NCBI GenBank assembly: GCA_027356675.1
Contig: DAHVXO010000153.1
Location: 1-15,812, forward strand
Reading direction: 5' to 3'
Source of the DNA: Symbiobacteriaceae bacterium
GTDB lineage: Bacteria; Bacillota_E; Symbiobacteriia; Symbiobacteriales; Symbiobacteriaceae
DNA length: 15,812 bases
Below, piece by piece: positions 1 to 6,271 of this stretch. Numbering within the stretch: the stretch's first letter is position 1; every line of letters begins with the position of its first letter. The notes under the pieces were generated by a model. That model saw nothing but the letters and a program-made list of their open reading frames with translations, was not told the DNA's origin and made no database searches. A program made the position numbers and the translations under genes.

Positions 1-45
1 TTTCCAATAACCGGGATTTCAAATGTACTACTTACTATCATTCTA

Positions 46-74
46 TCTACAATCATGCAACGTGCCGTTATAAT
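46..74 (+). promoter_or_regulatory. Promoter-like site, TCTACA-17-TATAAT
   Basis: A perfect -10 hexamer TATAAT (69-74) lies exactly 17 bases after TCTACA (46-51), which matches 4 of 6 bases of the sigma-A -35 box. The region is AT-rich in an otherwise GC-rich window, so some chance matching is expected. Transcription would run rightward from about 81 into the 3' end of the leftward DUF72 gene, where no rightward gene exists. It could make an antisense or small RNA, or be fortuitous. Confidence 0.3.
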
Positions 75-103
75 CAAAATATTTTTTAACTATTACGTTG
101 CAT
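55..103. repeat. Inverted repeat with 9-bp arms around an AT-rich core
   Basis: ATGCAACGT (55-63) and its exact reverse complement ACGTTGCAT (95-103) are separated by 31 bases. The core contains a TATAAT hexamer and an AT-rich tract. The arrangement could be an operator pair for a gene left of the window, or a weak long-loop hairpin. No gene is seen in 1-118. Confidence 0.45.
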
Positions 104-118
104 ATTTGTGACACGTAA

Positions 119-146
119 AACGCCGCCCCCTTGCGGGAGCGGCGTT
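119..146 (-). terminator. Intrinsic terminator of the DUF72 gene
   Basis: AACGCCGC (119-126) pairs with GCGGCGTT (139-146), with further G-C pairing inside, giving a GC-rich hairpin directly after the leftward stop codon. On the minus strand it runs into TT and then AT-rich sequence, so the U-tract is short. Its position supports termination of the gene ending at 147. Confidence 0.7.
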
Positions 147-1052
147 CTAAAAGAGCTTGAGTTGTTGCGGTGCCATGGAACCCTGTGATCCCGGCGCTTC
201 TGGCGGGACCGGCACGCCCCGTTCATCGCGAAGCGGCACTGGCAATCCCAACAGCTCCGAAAGCTCCAAAGCGTTGCGCACTGCGTAATTGGAGCGATTA
301 TTGTTCATCAGCAGGTGCACTTCAGCGGCCTCAGGTTCCAGTTGCTCCCGAATCGGCGTGACCCACTCTTGCAGTTCGTCATAGGCGTATAGGTAGTCGA
401 ATCGCTGGGCCGTAGTCTCCGCCTTCATGTACCAGGTCTGCGCGTTGCGGCCGTGAAACCGCACGATCGAGAGGCGGGGGTCTGTCACGACTGGAACGGC
501 TGGCACCGTGCCGGAGCCGATCTGAGGTGCATCGCAGACGACGTTGACGGCACGAATCTGCCGGAGAAAATCCAGCGTATCGCTCCGGGCCCCGCCGAGG
601 AACCAGGAGTTGTGGCGGAACTCCACCGCTACGATATCCGCGGCGAAGAACTCCCGGCAGTACTGCACCCACGCCCGGCTCTGTGGCCCGCGGGTGAACC
701 ACGGCGGGAACTGAAAATGAAGCGCCTTGAGCTTGCCGGCCTCCCGCAGCGGCTGCACCGAGGCGTCGAAGCGCCGGAAGACCTCCGGCAGGTCTTCCTC
801 GCCCAACCGAGGTTGCCGGTGATGCTTTGTCATGGCCCCGTACGCCTTCACGTTAAAGGCGAAGCCCGGCGGCGTCTTTTCAGCCCACGAGGCATACCAC
901 TTGGGCGGCTGGAGGTGATAGAAGGCGCTGTCGACCTCCACCAGCGAAAAGTGACGTGCGTAATACTTCAGGCGGTCGCTCGGGGGCAAGCCCTTGGGGT
1001 AATACTCTTCATGATCAGCCCAGGCACAAGTCCCGCAGCGGATCAAAGCCAT
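147..1052 (-). CDS. DUF72 (YecE-like) family protein
   Basis: The 301-residue product matches the DUF72/YecE family, whose members fold as TIM barrels and have no settled biochemical function. Recognisable family features are the N-terminal IRCGTCAWADHEEYYP segment, followed by a run with EVDSAFYHLQPPKWYASWAEKT, then FAFNVKAYGAMTKH. Later come a VAVEFRHNSWF strand and a VRFHGRN segment. Length is slightly above the usual 240-290 residues because of a Pro/Gly/Gln-rich tail. The ATG at 1050-1052 is preceded by GAGGTGA. It ends at a terminator hairpin, and a possible extended -10 promoter lies about 75 bases upstream. The gene looks monocistronic and its neighbours give no clue to its role. Family assignment is firm; function is unknown. 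Confidence 0.85.
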   Translation of the reverse strand: MALIRCGTCAWADHEEYYPKGLPPSDRLKYYARHFSLVEVDSAFYHLQPPKWYASWAEKTPPGFAFNVKAYGAMTKHHRQPRLGEEDLPEVFRRFDASVQPLREAGKLKALHFQFPPWFTRGPQSRAWVQYCREFFAADIVAVEFRHNSWFLGGARSDTLDFLRQIRAVNVVCDAPQIGSGTVPAVPVVTDPRLSIVRFHGRNAQTWYMKAETTAQRFDYLYAYDELQEWVTPIREQLEPEAAEVHLLMNNNRSNYAVRNALELSELLGLPVPLRDERGVPVPPEAPGSQGSMAPQQLKLF

Positions 1053-1126
1053 TGCCGCTCACCTCACCCCAGTCCCAGCGTGGGAACCGGACTCTCGACT
1101 GCCGCATCGCCGATCAGAACACCTCG

Positions 1127-1135
1127 ATTGTAACA
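1127..1135 (-). promoter_or_regulatory. Possible extended -10 promoter for the DUF72 gene
   Basis: On the minus strand the sequence reads TGTTACAAT, a TGn extension plus a hexamer matching TATAAT at 5 of 6 positions. There is no recognisable -35 box, because the region upstream is occupied by the hairpin at 1139-1166. Transcription would begin near 1120, about 70 bases before the start codon. Confidence 0.35.
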
Positions 1136-1138
1136 CAT

Positions 1139-1166
1139 CAGCCCGCCCCGGGGATGGGGCGGGCTG
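1139..1166 (-). terminator. Hairpin terminator after the CotF-like genes
   Basis: CAGCCCGCCCC (1139-1149) pairs perfectly with GGGGCGGGCTG (1156-1166) around a six-base loop, making an 11-bp GC stem 33 bases after the leftward stop at 1199. The minus-strand 3' flank (TGATGTGTTAC) lacks a good U-run, so efficiency is uncertain. Confidence 0.55.
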
Positions 1167-1198
1167 AATCGGGCGGGGCAGGCCGCCGCCCCGCGACC

Positions 1199-1594
1199 TC
1201 AGTGGGGCTCGAAGTGCTCCGGGCGTTCCACGTGGGCGGGCGGCATCCGGGGGTCCGCCGTCTGGTAATCCCGGCCGGGCGGCTGATCCTTGAGGCCCAG
1301 CAGCTCATGCTGCTCCCGATACCGGTCGCGCACCGCCCGGATGCGCTCCGCCGGTGCCATCTCGGCCGGATAGAAGCCACGGGTATGCAGAAAGCTGAAG
1401 AGGATTTCCTGGTTGTGCGTCTCCTCCCCGTGCATGGCGAGGAAGAACTCCCGCACGCCGTTGTTAGTCGACTCCAGGGCCGCGTGGGCATACAGCAGCG
1501 CTCGCTCTCGGGCGGAACCCAGACAGTCCATCAGCCGGTCGGCATCGGACATGCGTATCCCTTGGGCCGGTTTCAGGTCATGCGTTTCAGGCAC
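1199..1594 (-). CDS. CotF-like spore coat protein
   Basis: The 131-residue protein has the helical Coat F domain. Residues about 15-80 hold a two-helix pattern: DRLMDCLGSARERALLYA, then an ESTNNGVREFF segment, then a HGEETHNQEILFSFLHTRGF segment, ending in the typical GFYP turn. CotF-family proteins are ferritin-like helical proteins of spore coats or spore-associated layers. The start is GTG at 1592-1594, six bases after a GGGAGGGG ribosome binding site, and it overlaps the end of the upstream gene by 8 bases, indicating translational coupling. The C-terminal 35 residues are rich in Pro and His (PPAHVERPEHFEPH) and are probably disordered. Function in the coat is inferred from the family. 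Confidence 0.75.
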   Translation of the reverse strand: MPETHDLKPAQGIRMSDADRLMDCLGSARERALLYAHAALESTNNGVREFFLAMHGEETHNQEILFSFLHTRGFYPAEMAPAERIRAVRDRYREQHELLGLKDQPPGRDYQTADPRMPPAHVERPEHFEPH

Positions 1595-1886
1595 GATGCG
1601 CCCCTCCCTGCAGTGCGGCCGTCTGGAGCAGCAGCTTGGCCTGCTTGGTGATATCGCCGGGGGAGTCGAGGAGCGTCAACAGCATGTCCACACGGCGGTG
1701 GTGAATATCGGCATGCTCCCACAAGAGCTCCCGGGCCTGGTGGTCGGTGACCTCCTCGATGTAGTGCAGGCACTTTTTCAGACCCATGAATTCCGAGTCC
1801 AGGGCATGGCGCACATAGAGGAATTCTGCTTCCGTCAGCCGGTGCTCGCCGCCCAGATTGGCCGTCTCCCGGGCTGAGTGCTCCAT
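1587..1886 (-). CDS. Small ferritin-like spore coat-associated protein
   Basis: The 99-residue, mostly helical protein has residues about 17-75 resembling the short partner proteins often encoded just before CotF genes in clostridia: LTEAEFLYVRHALDSEFMGL, a KKCLHYIEEVTDHQARELL segment, then WEHADIHHRRVDMLLTLL. The start ATG (1884-1886) follows AAGGAGGCGG closely. It overlaps the downstream CotF-like gene by 8 bases, so the two are one translationally coupled unit. The helices carry conserved Glu and His residues like those of ferritin-like bundles, but metal binding is not shown. A sigma-G-like promoter lies upstream. The helical pair is clear; the coat role is inferred from its partner. Confidence 0.7.
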   Translation of the reverse strand: MEHSARETANLGGEHRLTEAEFLYVRHALDSEFMGLKKCLHYIEEVTDHQARELLWEHADIHHRRVDMLLTLLDSPGDITKQAKLLLQTAALQGGAHRA

Positions 1887-1925
1887 TCAAGTCCGCCTCC
1901 TTCGCACAGTCGCGCAAATCAAGGC

Positions 1926-1957
1926 TAGTATGCCGGAAGGCGGCCTGCCTTGATGCA
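1926..1957 (-). promoter_or_regulatory. Possible sigma-G-type sporulation promoter
   Basis: On the minus strand CATACTA (1932 down to 1926) equals the consensus -10 of forespore sigma-G promoters. TGCATC (1957-1952) resembles its TGMATA -35 box. The spacing is 19 bases, 1-2 longer than usual, which lowers confidence. It sits about 40 bases before the start of the CotF-like pair, a sensible target for sporulation control. Confidence 0.35.
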
Positions 1958-1983
1958 CGCGCACACCCACCTTGAGGTTAAGT

Positions 1984-2020
1984 ACGGCCCCGGCCGGTCG
2001 AGTGGGCCTGCGGCCGTTTT
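1984..2020 (+). promoter_or_regulatory. Terminator-like hairpin in the dehydrogenase leader
   Basis: ACGGCC (1984-1989) pairs with GGCCGT (2012-2017), and the 3' arm runs into TTTTC. No rightward gene precedes it, so if transcribed it would be a leader hairpin or attenuator for the gene starting at 2122. The stem is short and its loop is large. Confidence 0.3.
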
Positions 2021-2028
2021 CATTAGCA

Positions 2029-2061
2029 GGGGTTTCGACTGGTCTCGCAGGGTCGAACCCC
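2029..2061 (+). promoter_or_regulatory. Second leader hairpin upstream of the dehydrogenase
   Basis: GGGGTTTCGAC (2029-2039) and GTCGAACCCC (2052-2061) are complementary apart from one bulged T, around a 12-base loop. It has no T-run, so it is not a terminator. It may be an operator or an mRNA structure ahead of the start at 2122. Confidence 0.4.
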
Positions 2062-2121
2062 CTCGAGGCAGGAATTGGGCGTCTGAAAAGTCGAAGCCTT
2101 ACCGGCAAAGGAGGTCGCTGG

Positions 2122-3195
2122 ATGGCTAGGCTGCGTGTTGGCATTATTGGAACCGGATTTGGCACCGTCGTTCAGGCGCCGGGCTTCATGCTCCACCCTG
2201 ACTGGGAGGTCGCTGCGCTCAGCGGTGTGAGCCGCCCGGGGCGTGCTCAGGAGCAGGCCACGGCCCTGGGCATCCCCGCTGCATACGACAACTATCTCGA
2301 CATGCTCGATCACGAACGGCTAGACTTGGTCAGCGTGGTCTCATCACCTGACAAACACCTGCCCATGACCCTGGCGGCGCTAGAGCGAGGCATTCCCGTA
2401 CTCTGCGAAAAGCCCATGGCGATGAATCTGGCCGAAGCCCGCGCCATGGTACAGGGGGCTGAGCAGCGCCACCTGCTAGGTATCATTGACCACGAGTTTC
2501 GCTACATCCCGGCCCGTGCCCAGTTCAAGCGCCTGGTCGCAGCAGGTTACCTGGGCGACCTGCTCCATTTCACGATGACATATTCCATGAGCGGGGGCGC
2601 CCGCCACGCCAGCCGGCCCATGAACTGGCTCTGGCAGGCGCAGAGCGGCGGCGGCATGCTGGGCGCCATCGGCTCGCACATGATCGACCAGGTTCGCTGG
2701 TGCCTGGGCGAGTTCCGCAGTGTGCTGGGCATGCTGGCGACACACGTGAATACCCGCAGCGGCGAACCCGTCACGGCCGACGATGGCTTCACCTTCCTGG
2801 CCCGTATGGATGGGAATGCCACGGGCGTGGTGCAATTCATCACCGCGGCCCACCATAGCTTCGGCCTGCGGCTGGAGGCCTTTGGCACCGGGGGCACCGT
2901 GGTCTTGCATGACCAGGCGTTATACGCCGGCAAGGCGGGGGAGCCACTGGCCGAAGTGCCCGTGCCCGCCCGGTTCACCGTGCCAGGCGTCACCTTCCCG
3001 GACCCGGTGGACGCCCGGACGCCGCCCTTCACAGTGATGGCCCATAACCTGGCGCTGGCATTGCGAGGCGGGGGGCTGGCGTCTCCCGTCCCGGATGTCG
3101 CCACCTTCCGTGATGGTGCGGCCGTTCAGGCCATCCTTGATGCGGTGCGGCGCTCCCACGCCGAGGACCGCTGGGTGGATGTGCAGGGGGTGTAA
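2122..3195 (+). CDS. Gfo/Idh/MocA family NAD(P)-dependent oxidoreductase
   Basis: The 357-residue product has the two-domain Gfo/Idh/MocA fold. An N-terminal Rossmann domain carries GIIGTGFG (about 8-15) for NAD(P) binding. The CEKPMAMN segment (about 95-102) holds the family's EKP motif. A C-terminal alpha/beta domain begins near the HEFRY motif (124-128). These enzymes oxidise or reduce sugars, inositols or related polyols; the substrate here cannot be read from sequence. The ATG at 2122 follows an ideal AAAGGAGGT site, so longer in-frame readings from 1972 are rejected. It is a single gene flanked by leader hairpins and a bidirectional terminator, with no sugar transporter beside it. Class assignment is firm; the pathway is unknown. 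Confidence 0.88.
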   Translation: MARLRVGIIGTGFGTVVQAPGFMLHPDWEVAALSGVSRPGRAQEQATALGIPAAYDNYLDMLDHERLDLVSVVSSPDKHLPMTLAALERGIPVLCEKPMAMNLAEARAMVQGAEQRHLLGIIDHEFRYIPARAQFKRLVAAGYLGDLLHFTMTYSMSGGARHASRPMNWLWQAQSGGGMLGAIGSHMIDQVRWCLGEFRSVLGMLATHVNTRSGEPVTADDGFTFLARMDGNATGVVQFITAAHHSFGLRLEAFGTGGTVVLHDQALYAGKAGEPLAEVPVPARFTVPGVTFPDPVDARTPPFTVMAHNLALALRGGGLASPVPDVATFRDGAAVQAILDAVRRSHAEDRWVDVQGV

Positions 3196-3204
3196 CGGCA
3201 TTGA

Positions 3205-3239
3205 AAAACGAGAGACCCCGCTGTGGGGTCTCTCGTTTT
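3205..3239. terminator. Bidirectional terminator, dehydrogenase / sodA
   Basis: AAAACGAGAGACCCC (3205-3219) pairs without mismatch to GGGGTCTCTCGTTTT (3225-3239) around the loop GCTGT. The A-tract and T-tract at the two ends make it a terminator on both strands. It lies between the convergent stop codons at 3195 and 3253. Confidence 0.93.
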
Positions 3240-3252
3240 CACGTTCGGCAGA

Positions 3253-3870
3253 TTAGCCCTGCTTGGCGGCGGTGTAACGCTGGCCGACGGCGTCCCAGTT
3301 GACGACGTTCATGAAGGCGGCCATGTAGTCCGGGCGCCGGTTCTGGTACTTCAGATAGTAGGCATGCTCCCAGACATCCATCCCGAGCAGCGGGGTGTCG
3401 CCCTGCATGAGCGGGCTGTCCTGGTTGGCGGTGCTGTAGACGGCCACCTTGCCGCTCTTGTCCAGCACGAGCCACGACCAGCCGCTGCCGAAGCGGGTGG
3501 CGCCGGCCTTGGTGAACAGGTCCTTGAAGGCATCGTAGCCGCCGAAGGTGGCGTTGATGGCGTCGGCCAGCGCACCGGTGGGGCGGTTGCTCCCGCCGGG
3601 TGCCATGATCTCCCATAACAGCGTGTGGTTGTGATGGCCACCGCCGTTGTTGCGCACAGCGGTCCGAATGCTCTCGGGCACGCTCTCAATACCGCGGAGC
3701 AGGTCCTCGATGCTCTTCTCCTGCAAGGTGGCCTGATTCTCCAGGGCAGCGTTCAGGTTGTTGACATACGCAGCGTGATGCTTGTCGTGGTGAATCCGCA
3801 TCGTCATTTCATCGATGTGGGGTTCGAGCGCATTGTAATCGTACGGGACCGGCGGCGACTGATGGAGCAT
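3253..3870 (-). CDS. sodA: Superoxide dismutase, Mn-type
   Basis: The 205-residue enzyme dismutates superoxide to oxygen and hydrogen peroxide in the cytoplasm. All four metal-binding regions of the Fe/Mn family are present: His27 in [14 protein letters not shown], the second His in [12 protein letters not shown], and Asp and His in [19 protein letters not shown]. The Gly-rich NNGGGHHNH segment and the Gln in STANQDSPL are hallmarks of Mn rather than Fe enzymes; a cambialistic enzyme remains possible. The ATG at 3868-3870 lies seven bases after AGGAGGG, so the nine-residue upstream extension is rejected. A 156-base gap with AT-rich stretches separates it from the STAS gene behind it and probably holds its own promoter. 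Confidence 0.95.
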   Translation of the reverse strand: MLHQSPPVPYDYNALEPHIDEMTMRIHHDKHHAAYVNNLNAALENQATLQEKSIEDLLRGIESVPESIRTAVRNNGGGHHNHTLLWEIMAPGGSNRPTGALADAINATFGGYDAFKDLFTKAGATRFGSGWSWLVLDKSGKVAVYSTANQDSPLMQGDTPLLGMDVWEHAYYLKYQNRRPDYMAAFMNVVNWDAVGQRYTAAKQG

Positions 3871-4026
3871 GGAAATCCCTCCTAAGTCACTGTTCAAAAC
3901 TGCAGTCTCGTCATTACAGACGAAGGTGAGCGGGCATTGGGAACTGCCCTGAGCATGAGACTACCGGATTTCCAAAAGAAATTCAACTATCATGCACAAA
4001 AAGTAGGATTTATGTAAAGTTCGCGG

Positions 4027-4371
4027 TCACGAAGCCTGCCGCGAGACCTTCAAAGCGCTCTCCAGATCCATCTGGAGATCCAGTTCGAAATCGAGCATGG
4101 TGATCCGCAGCAGTTCCCGCACGAACGGCCGTGCCCCGCAACAGATGAGCCGGCACCCCTTCCCTGCCGCAACCCGCTGCAGCTCGGAAAGCACCAGGAT
4201 GCCCGCGGTGTACATGTGCTCCACCCCGTTGAGGTCCAACACGACGCACCCATCGCCGGCGAGGAGCCGCCCCTGGACCACTTCCCGCATGTCGGCGGAT
4301 GCAGGGGCATCGAGGTCGCCGCTCAGGCACAGGATCGCAACACCTTCAACCCACGTCGCCTCAATCAGCAC
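4027..4371 (-). CDS. STAS-domain protein, anti-sigma factor antagonist-like
   Basis: The 114-residue protein is a lone STAS domain of the SpoIIAA/RsbV type: a VAILCLSGDLDAPASADMRE strand-helix, the VVLDLNGVEHMYTAGILVL core strand, then a helix and the GCRLICCGARPFVRELL strand. Such proteins bind anti-sigma factors and are switched off by Ser phosphorylation. Here the usual D-S-S-G core reads Y54-T55-A56-G57, so the normal phosphoacceptor serine is Ala and the preceding Asp is missing. T55 is the only nearby alternative. No kinase or sigma gene is adjacent. The start is GTG at 4369-4371 with AAGGTGG upstream. It is divergent from udk and may precede sodA in the same direction. A non-phosphorylated structural or signalling STAS role is an inference. 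Confidence 0.8.
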   Translation of the reverse strand: MLIEATWVEGVAILCLSGDLDAPASADMREVVQGRLLAGDGCVVLDLNGVEHMYTAGILVLSELQRVAAGKGCRLICCGARPFVRELLRITMLDFELDLQMDLESALKVSRQAS

Positions 4372-4391
4372 GGACGAGCACCACCTTCGCC

Positions 4392-4420
4392 TTGCGTATG
4401 ACCAGACGGTGAGGGATAAT
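4392..4420 (+). promoter_or_regulatory. Sigma-A-like promoter for udk
   Basis: TTGCGT (4392-4397) and GATAAT (4415-4420) are spaced exactly 17 bases apart, with a start predicted near 4427 and a 48-base leader to the udk start codon. The -35 box is weak (3 of 6) and the -10 is good (5 of 6). Confidence 0.45.
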
Positions 4421-4474
4421 CAGATGGGTGTTTCGGCAGGGATCCCAGACCGGGCCCCGGGGAGGTTCTCGGAC

Positions 4475-5098
4475 ATGTTGATTCCCACAGCAACGATCGC
4501 AATCGCCGGCGGTACCGGCTCGGGAAAGACGACCATCGCCAGGCGCATCGTCGAACTGCTCCCCAACCATGTCACACTACTGACCCACGACTCCTACTAC
4601 CGGGACAACCGCCAGCTCACGTTTGCGGAGCGGTCCAAGCTCAACTACGACCACCCGGATTCATTTGACACGGATCTCTTCATCAGTCACCTGCGGGCCC
4701 TGAAGAACGGGAAGGCCATCGACCGACCGACCTACAACTTCAACACCCACCTGCGTGAGGAGCAACGCGTCCGGGTTGAACCACGGGAGATCATTCTGGT
4801 GGAGGGCATTCTCCTGCTGGAGAATGCGCCGCTACGAAAACTCCTTGACCTAAAAATCTTTGTGGATACGGATGCCGATGTACGGATCCTGCGCCGGATT
4901 GCCCGGGATATCGGGGAGCGGAGCCGCACCCTGGACTCGGTAATTCAGCAGTACCTGGAGACCGTGAAGCCCATGCACGAAGCCTTCGTGGAGCCGACAA
5001 AGCGCTACGCGGACATTATCTTACCGGAAGGCGGCTTCAACGAGGCCGGGTTTGACGTGATCATGGCCCGCATCCGCCATCTGGCCGGTATCTGGTAA
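4475..5098 (+). CDS. udk: Uridine kinase
   Basis: The 207-residue enzyme phosphorylates uridine and cytidine to their monophosphates in pyrimidine salvage. It has the Walker A loop GGTGSGKT (12-19) and a THDSYYRD segment. It also has a SKLNYDHPDSFDTDLF stretch, then DRPTYNF, then the Walker B-like IILVEGILLLE strand and IFVDTDADVRILRRIARD. Length fits bacterial Udk. The ATG at 4475 follows GGGGAGG with nine-base spacing; an upstream in-frame ATG near 4424 would add 17 residues lacking family similarity. It is divergent from the STAS gene. It is not next to the pyrimidine phosphorylase gene at 10994-12331, though both serve nucleoside salvage. Confidence 0.95.
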   Translation: MLIPTATIAIAGGTGSGKTTIARRIVELLPNHVTLLTHDSYYRDNRQLTFAERSKLNYDHPDSFDTDLFISHLRALKNGKAIDRPTYNFNTHLREEQRVRVEPREIILVEGILLLENAPLRKLLDLKIFVDTDADVRILRRIARDIGERSRTLDSVIQQYLETVKPMHEAFVEPTKRYADIILPEGGFNEAGFDVIMARIRHLAGIW

Positions 5099-5181
5099 CG
5101 AGACCCATATACCAAAAAATACCACATCAGGCGCCGATCGTCAAGGGGATCGCGGATGCAGGTTGCAGGCGTATCTCCCTT

Positions 5182-5209
5182 TTCACGAAAACAGACGATA
5201 TGGTAGACT
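5182..5209 (+). promoter_or_regulatory. Possible promoter for the first NifU-like gene
   Basis: TTCACG (5182-5187) and TAGACT (5204-5209) are 16 bases apart, each matching 4 of 6 sigma-A consensus bases. It lies about 50 bases before the TTG start. The same -10 hexamer TAGACT is used by the stronger T-box promoter further right. Confidence 0.3.
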
Positions 5210-5261
5210 GGGCTAAAGAACCGTCACAGTATCTGCCGTGGCGGGAAGGAGGCCCAGGCTG

Positions 5262-5492
5262 TTGGACATCCAGGAACGGATCGAGCGGGCGCTGGACCAG
5301 ATTCGGCCGGCGCTGCGCATGGACGGCGGGAACGTGGAGTTCGTCGCGTACGACCCGGCGTCCAAGGTCCTGAAGCTCCGGATGGTCGGCGCCTGTGACG
5401 GCTGTTCGATGAGCTCCATGACGCTGAAAATGGGGATTGAGCGGGCCGTCCGCCAGTCGGTGCCCGAGGTCAGGACTGTCGAGGCCATCTGA
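5262..5492 (+). CDS. NifU-like C-terminal domain (NFU) Fe-S protein, copy 1
   Basis: The 76-residue product is a stand-alone NFU domain. It has IRPALRMDGGNVEF at about 14-27 and the cluster-binding C45-D-G-C48 in VGACDGCSMSSMTLKMGIE. NFU proteins carry and deliver Fe-S clusters to apo-enzymes in the cytosol. The start is taken as TTG at 5262, nine bases after GGAAGGAGG. The alternative GTG at 5238 would sit on that site, and the TTG start gives exactly the length of the next gene. It pairs with a close paralog 94 bases downstream, with a hairpin between them. Relative to that copy it has Asp for Gly inside the Cys pair and Ser for Pro after it. Confidence 0.85.
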   Translation: MDIQERIERALDQIRPALRMDGGNVEFVAYDPASKVLKLRMVGACDGCSMSSMTLKMGIERAVRQSVPEVRTVEAI

Positions 5493-5507
5493 TTTGCCTC
5501 TCTTAGC

Positions 5508-5531
5508 GCCCCTGCCTTCGCAGGGGCCTTT
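5508..5531 (+). terminator. Hairpin between the two NifU-like genes
   Basis: GCCCCTGC (5508-5515) pairs perfectly with GCAGGGGC (5520-5527) around a CTTC loop and is followed by CTTTC. The T-run is short, so it is probably a leaky terminator or an mRNA processing or stability element that sets the ratio of the two paralogs. Confidence 0.55.
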
Positions 5532-5586
5532 CACTGCAGGGTCCGGAACCAGCCCAGGGCGCATATCTAACAGGAGGTCAATTACC

Positions 5587-5817
5587 ATGACGGAAACCCT
5601 TTACCAGAGGGTCGATAAGGCCCTGGATATGATCCGCCCATCCATCCGGATGGACGGCGGCGACGTGGAACTGATCGATGTGGAGGAAGGCGTGGCGCGC
5701 GTCCGCATGGTCGGTGCGTGCGGCGGGTGCCCCATGAGCACCATGACGCTGAAGATGGGCATTGAACGTGCGATCCGGCACCAGGTGCCGGAAGTCAAGA
5801 CCGTCGAAGCAGTCTGA
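5587..5817 (+). CDS. NifU-like C-terminal domain (NFU) Fe-S protein, copy 2
   Basis: The 76-residue NFU domain protein carries IRPSIRMDGGDVEL and the cluster-binding C45-G-G-C48 pair. From residue 40 to the end it is identical to copy 1 at 29 of 37 positions, while the first 40 residues diverge more, as expected of a duplication in which the cluster site is conserved. The ATG at 5587 has a strong AGGAGGT site eight bases upstream. CGGCPMS is the more usual NFU sequence, so this is likely the canonical copy. The small membrane protein gene starts 22 bases after its stop and may be co-transcribed. The role in Fe-S cluster delivery is from family knowledge. Confidence 0.88.
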   Translation: MTETLYQRVDKALDMIRPSIRMDGGDVELIDVEEGVARVRMVGACGGCPMSTMTLKMGIERAIRHQVPEVKTVEAV

Positions 5818-5839
5818 CGTGTTGGAGGCGAGCCGTTCC

Positions 5840-6145
5840 ATGCCCGAAGACCAGAGCGAACAAGAACAGATAGAGCGGGATCGCCAGCTGAACGCCCGTG
5901 CCCACCGCGTACTGGGCACGACGGCCACGATCCTCGTGGTACTCGCCATCCTTGTGGCGCTGGCCCGAATGCGGACCATGTTCCAGGTCTCCCCCTGGGA
6001 GGCGTTGGGGCTGGGTGCGTCGGGAATGCCGTGGGTCCTGGCGATTATCGGCCTGGGCGTCGTCTTTAGCTTGGGCACCACCCGGATCATGGGGGTGGTC
6101 GCCTGGGTGGTCAACCGGGTCAGGGGAAAAAAGGCCGGTCATTGA
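5840..6145 (+). CDS. Small membrane protein of unknown function
   Basis: I do not recognise a family for this 101-residue protein. Residues 1-23 are very hydrophilic (Glu, Gln, Arg). A strong membrane segment follows at about 25-43 and a second at about 63-80. A shorter hydrophobic stretch (about 83-92) ends in the basic tail NRVRGKKAGH, suggesting a cytoplasmic C-terminus. The ATG at 5840 is about 11 bases after TTGGAGGCG. It lies 22 bases behind the second NifU-like gene, so it is probably in that operon, and it ends before a bidirectional terminator. No catalytic motif is visible. Confidence 0.65.
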   Translation: MPEDQSEQEQIERDRQLNARAHRVLGTTATILVVLAILVALARMRTMFQVSPWEALGLGASGMPWVLAIIGLGVVFSLGTTRIMGVVAWVVNRVRGKKAGH

Positions 6146-6222
6146 CCAATCGCATACATCCGTTTCCATCATCCATGCGGTGCAAGCATGATGAGACAAT
6201 CGGCCGATCCGTCATGGACACA

Positions 6223-6262
6223 AGAAACCCCGGACCGCCAGGTTTAGCGGCCGGGGGTTTCT
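6223..6262. terminator. Bidirectional terminator, membrane protein / S9 peptidase
   Basis: The arms AGAAACCCCGG-CCGC (about 6224-6238) and GCGG-GGGGTTTCT (about 6247-6262) are complementary apart from two mismatches. The hairpin sits between convergent stop codons at 6145 and 6272. T-tracts are short on both sides. Confidence 0.7.
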
Positions 6263-6271
6263 GTGTCGTGC

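Noticed and set aside
956..1651. Rightward 231-codon open frame over the DUF72/CotF region
   Set aside because: It crosses two real leftward genes and a terminator and has no family similarity.
2041..2070. Possible tRNA T-arm (GGGTCGAACCCC)
   Set aside because: No acceptor, D or anticodon arms fit around it. It is explained by the leader hairpin 2029-2061.
3951..4016. sodA promoter candidates in the AT-rich gap (for example TTGAAT-17-TAGTCT on the minus strand)
   Set aside because: The -10 matches only 3 of 6 bases and several equally weak alternatives exist, so no site can be supported.
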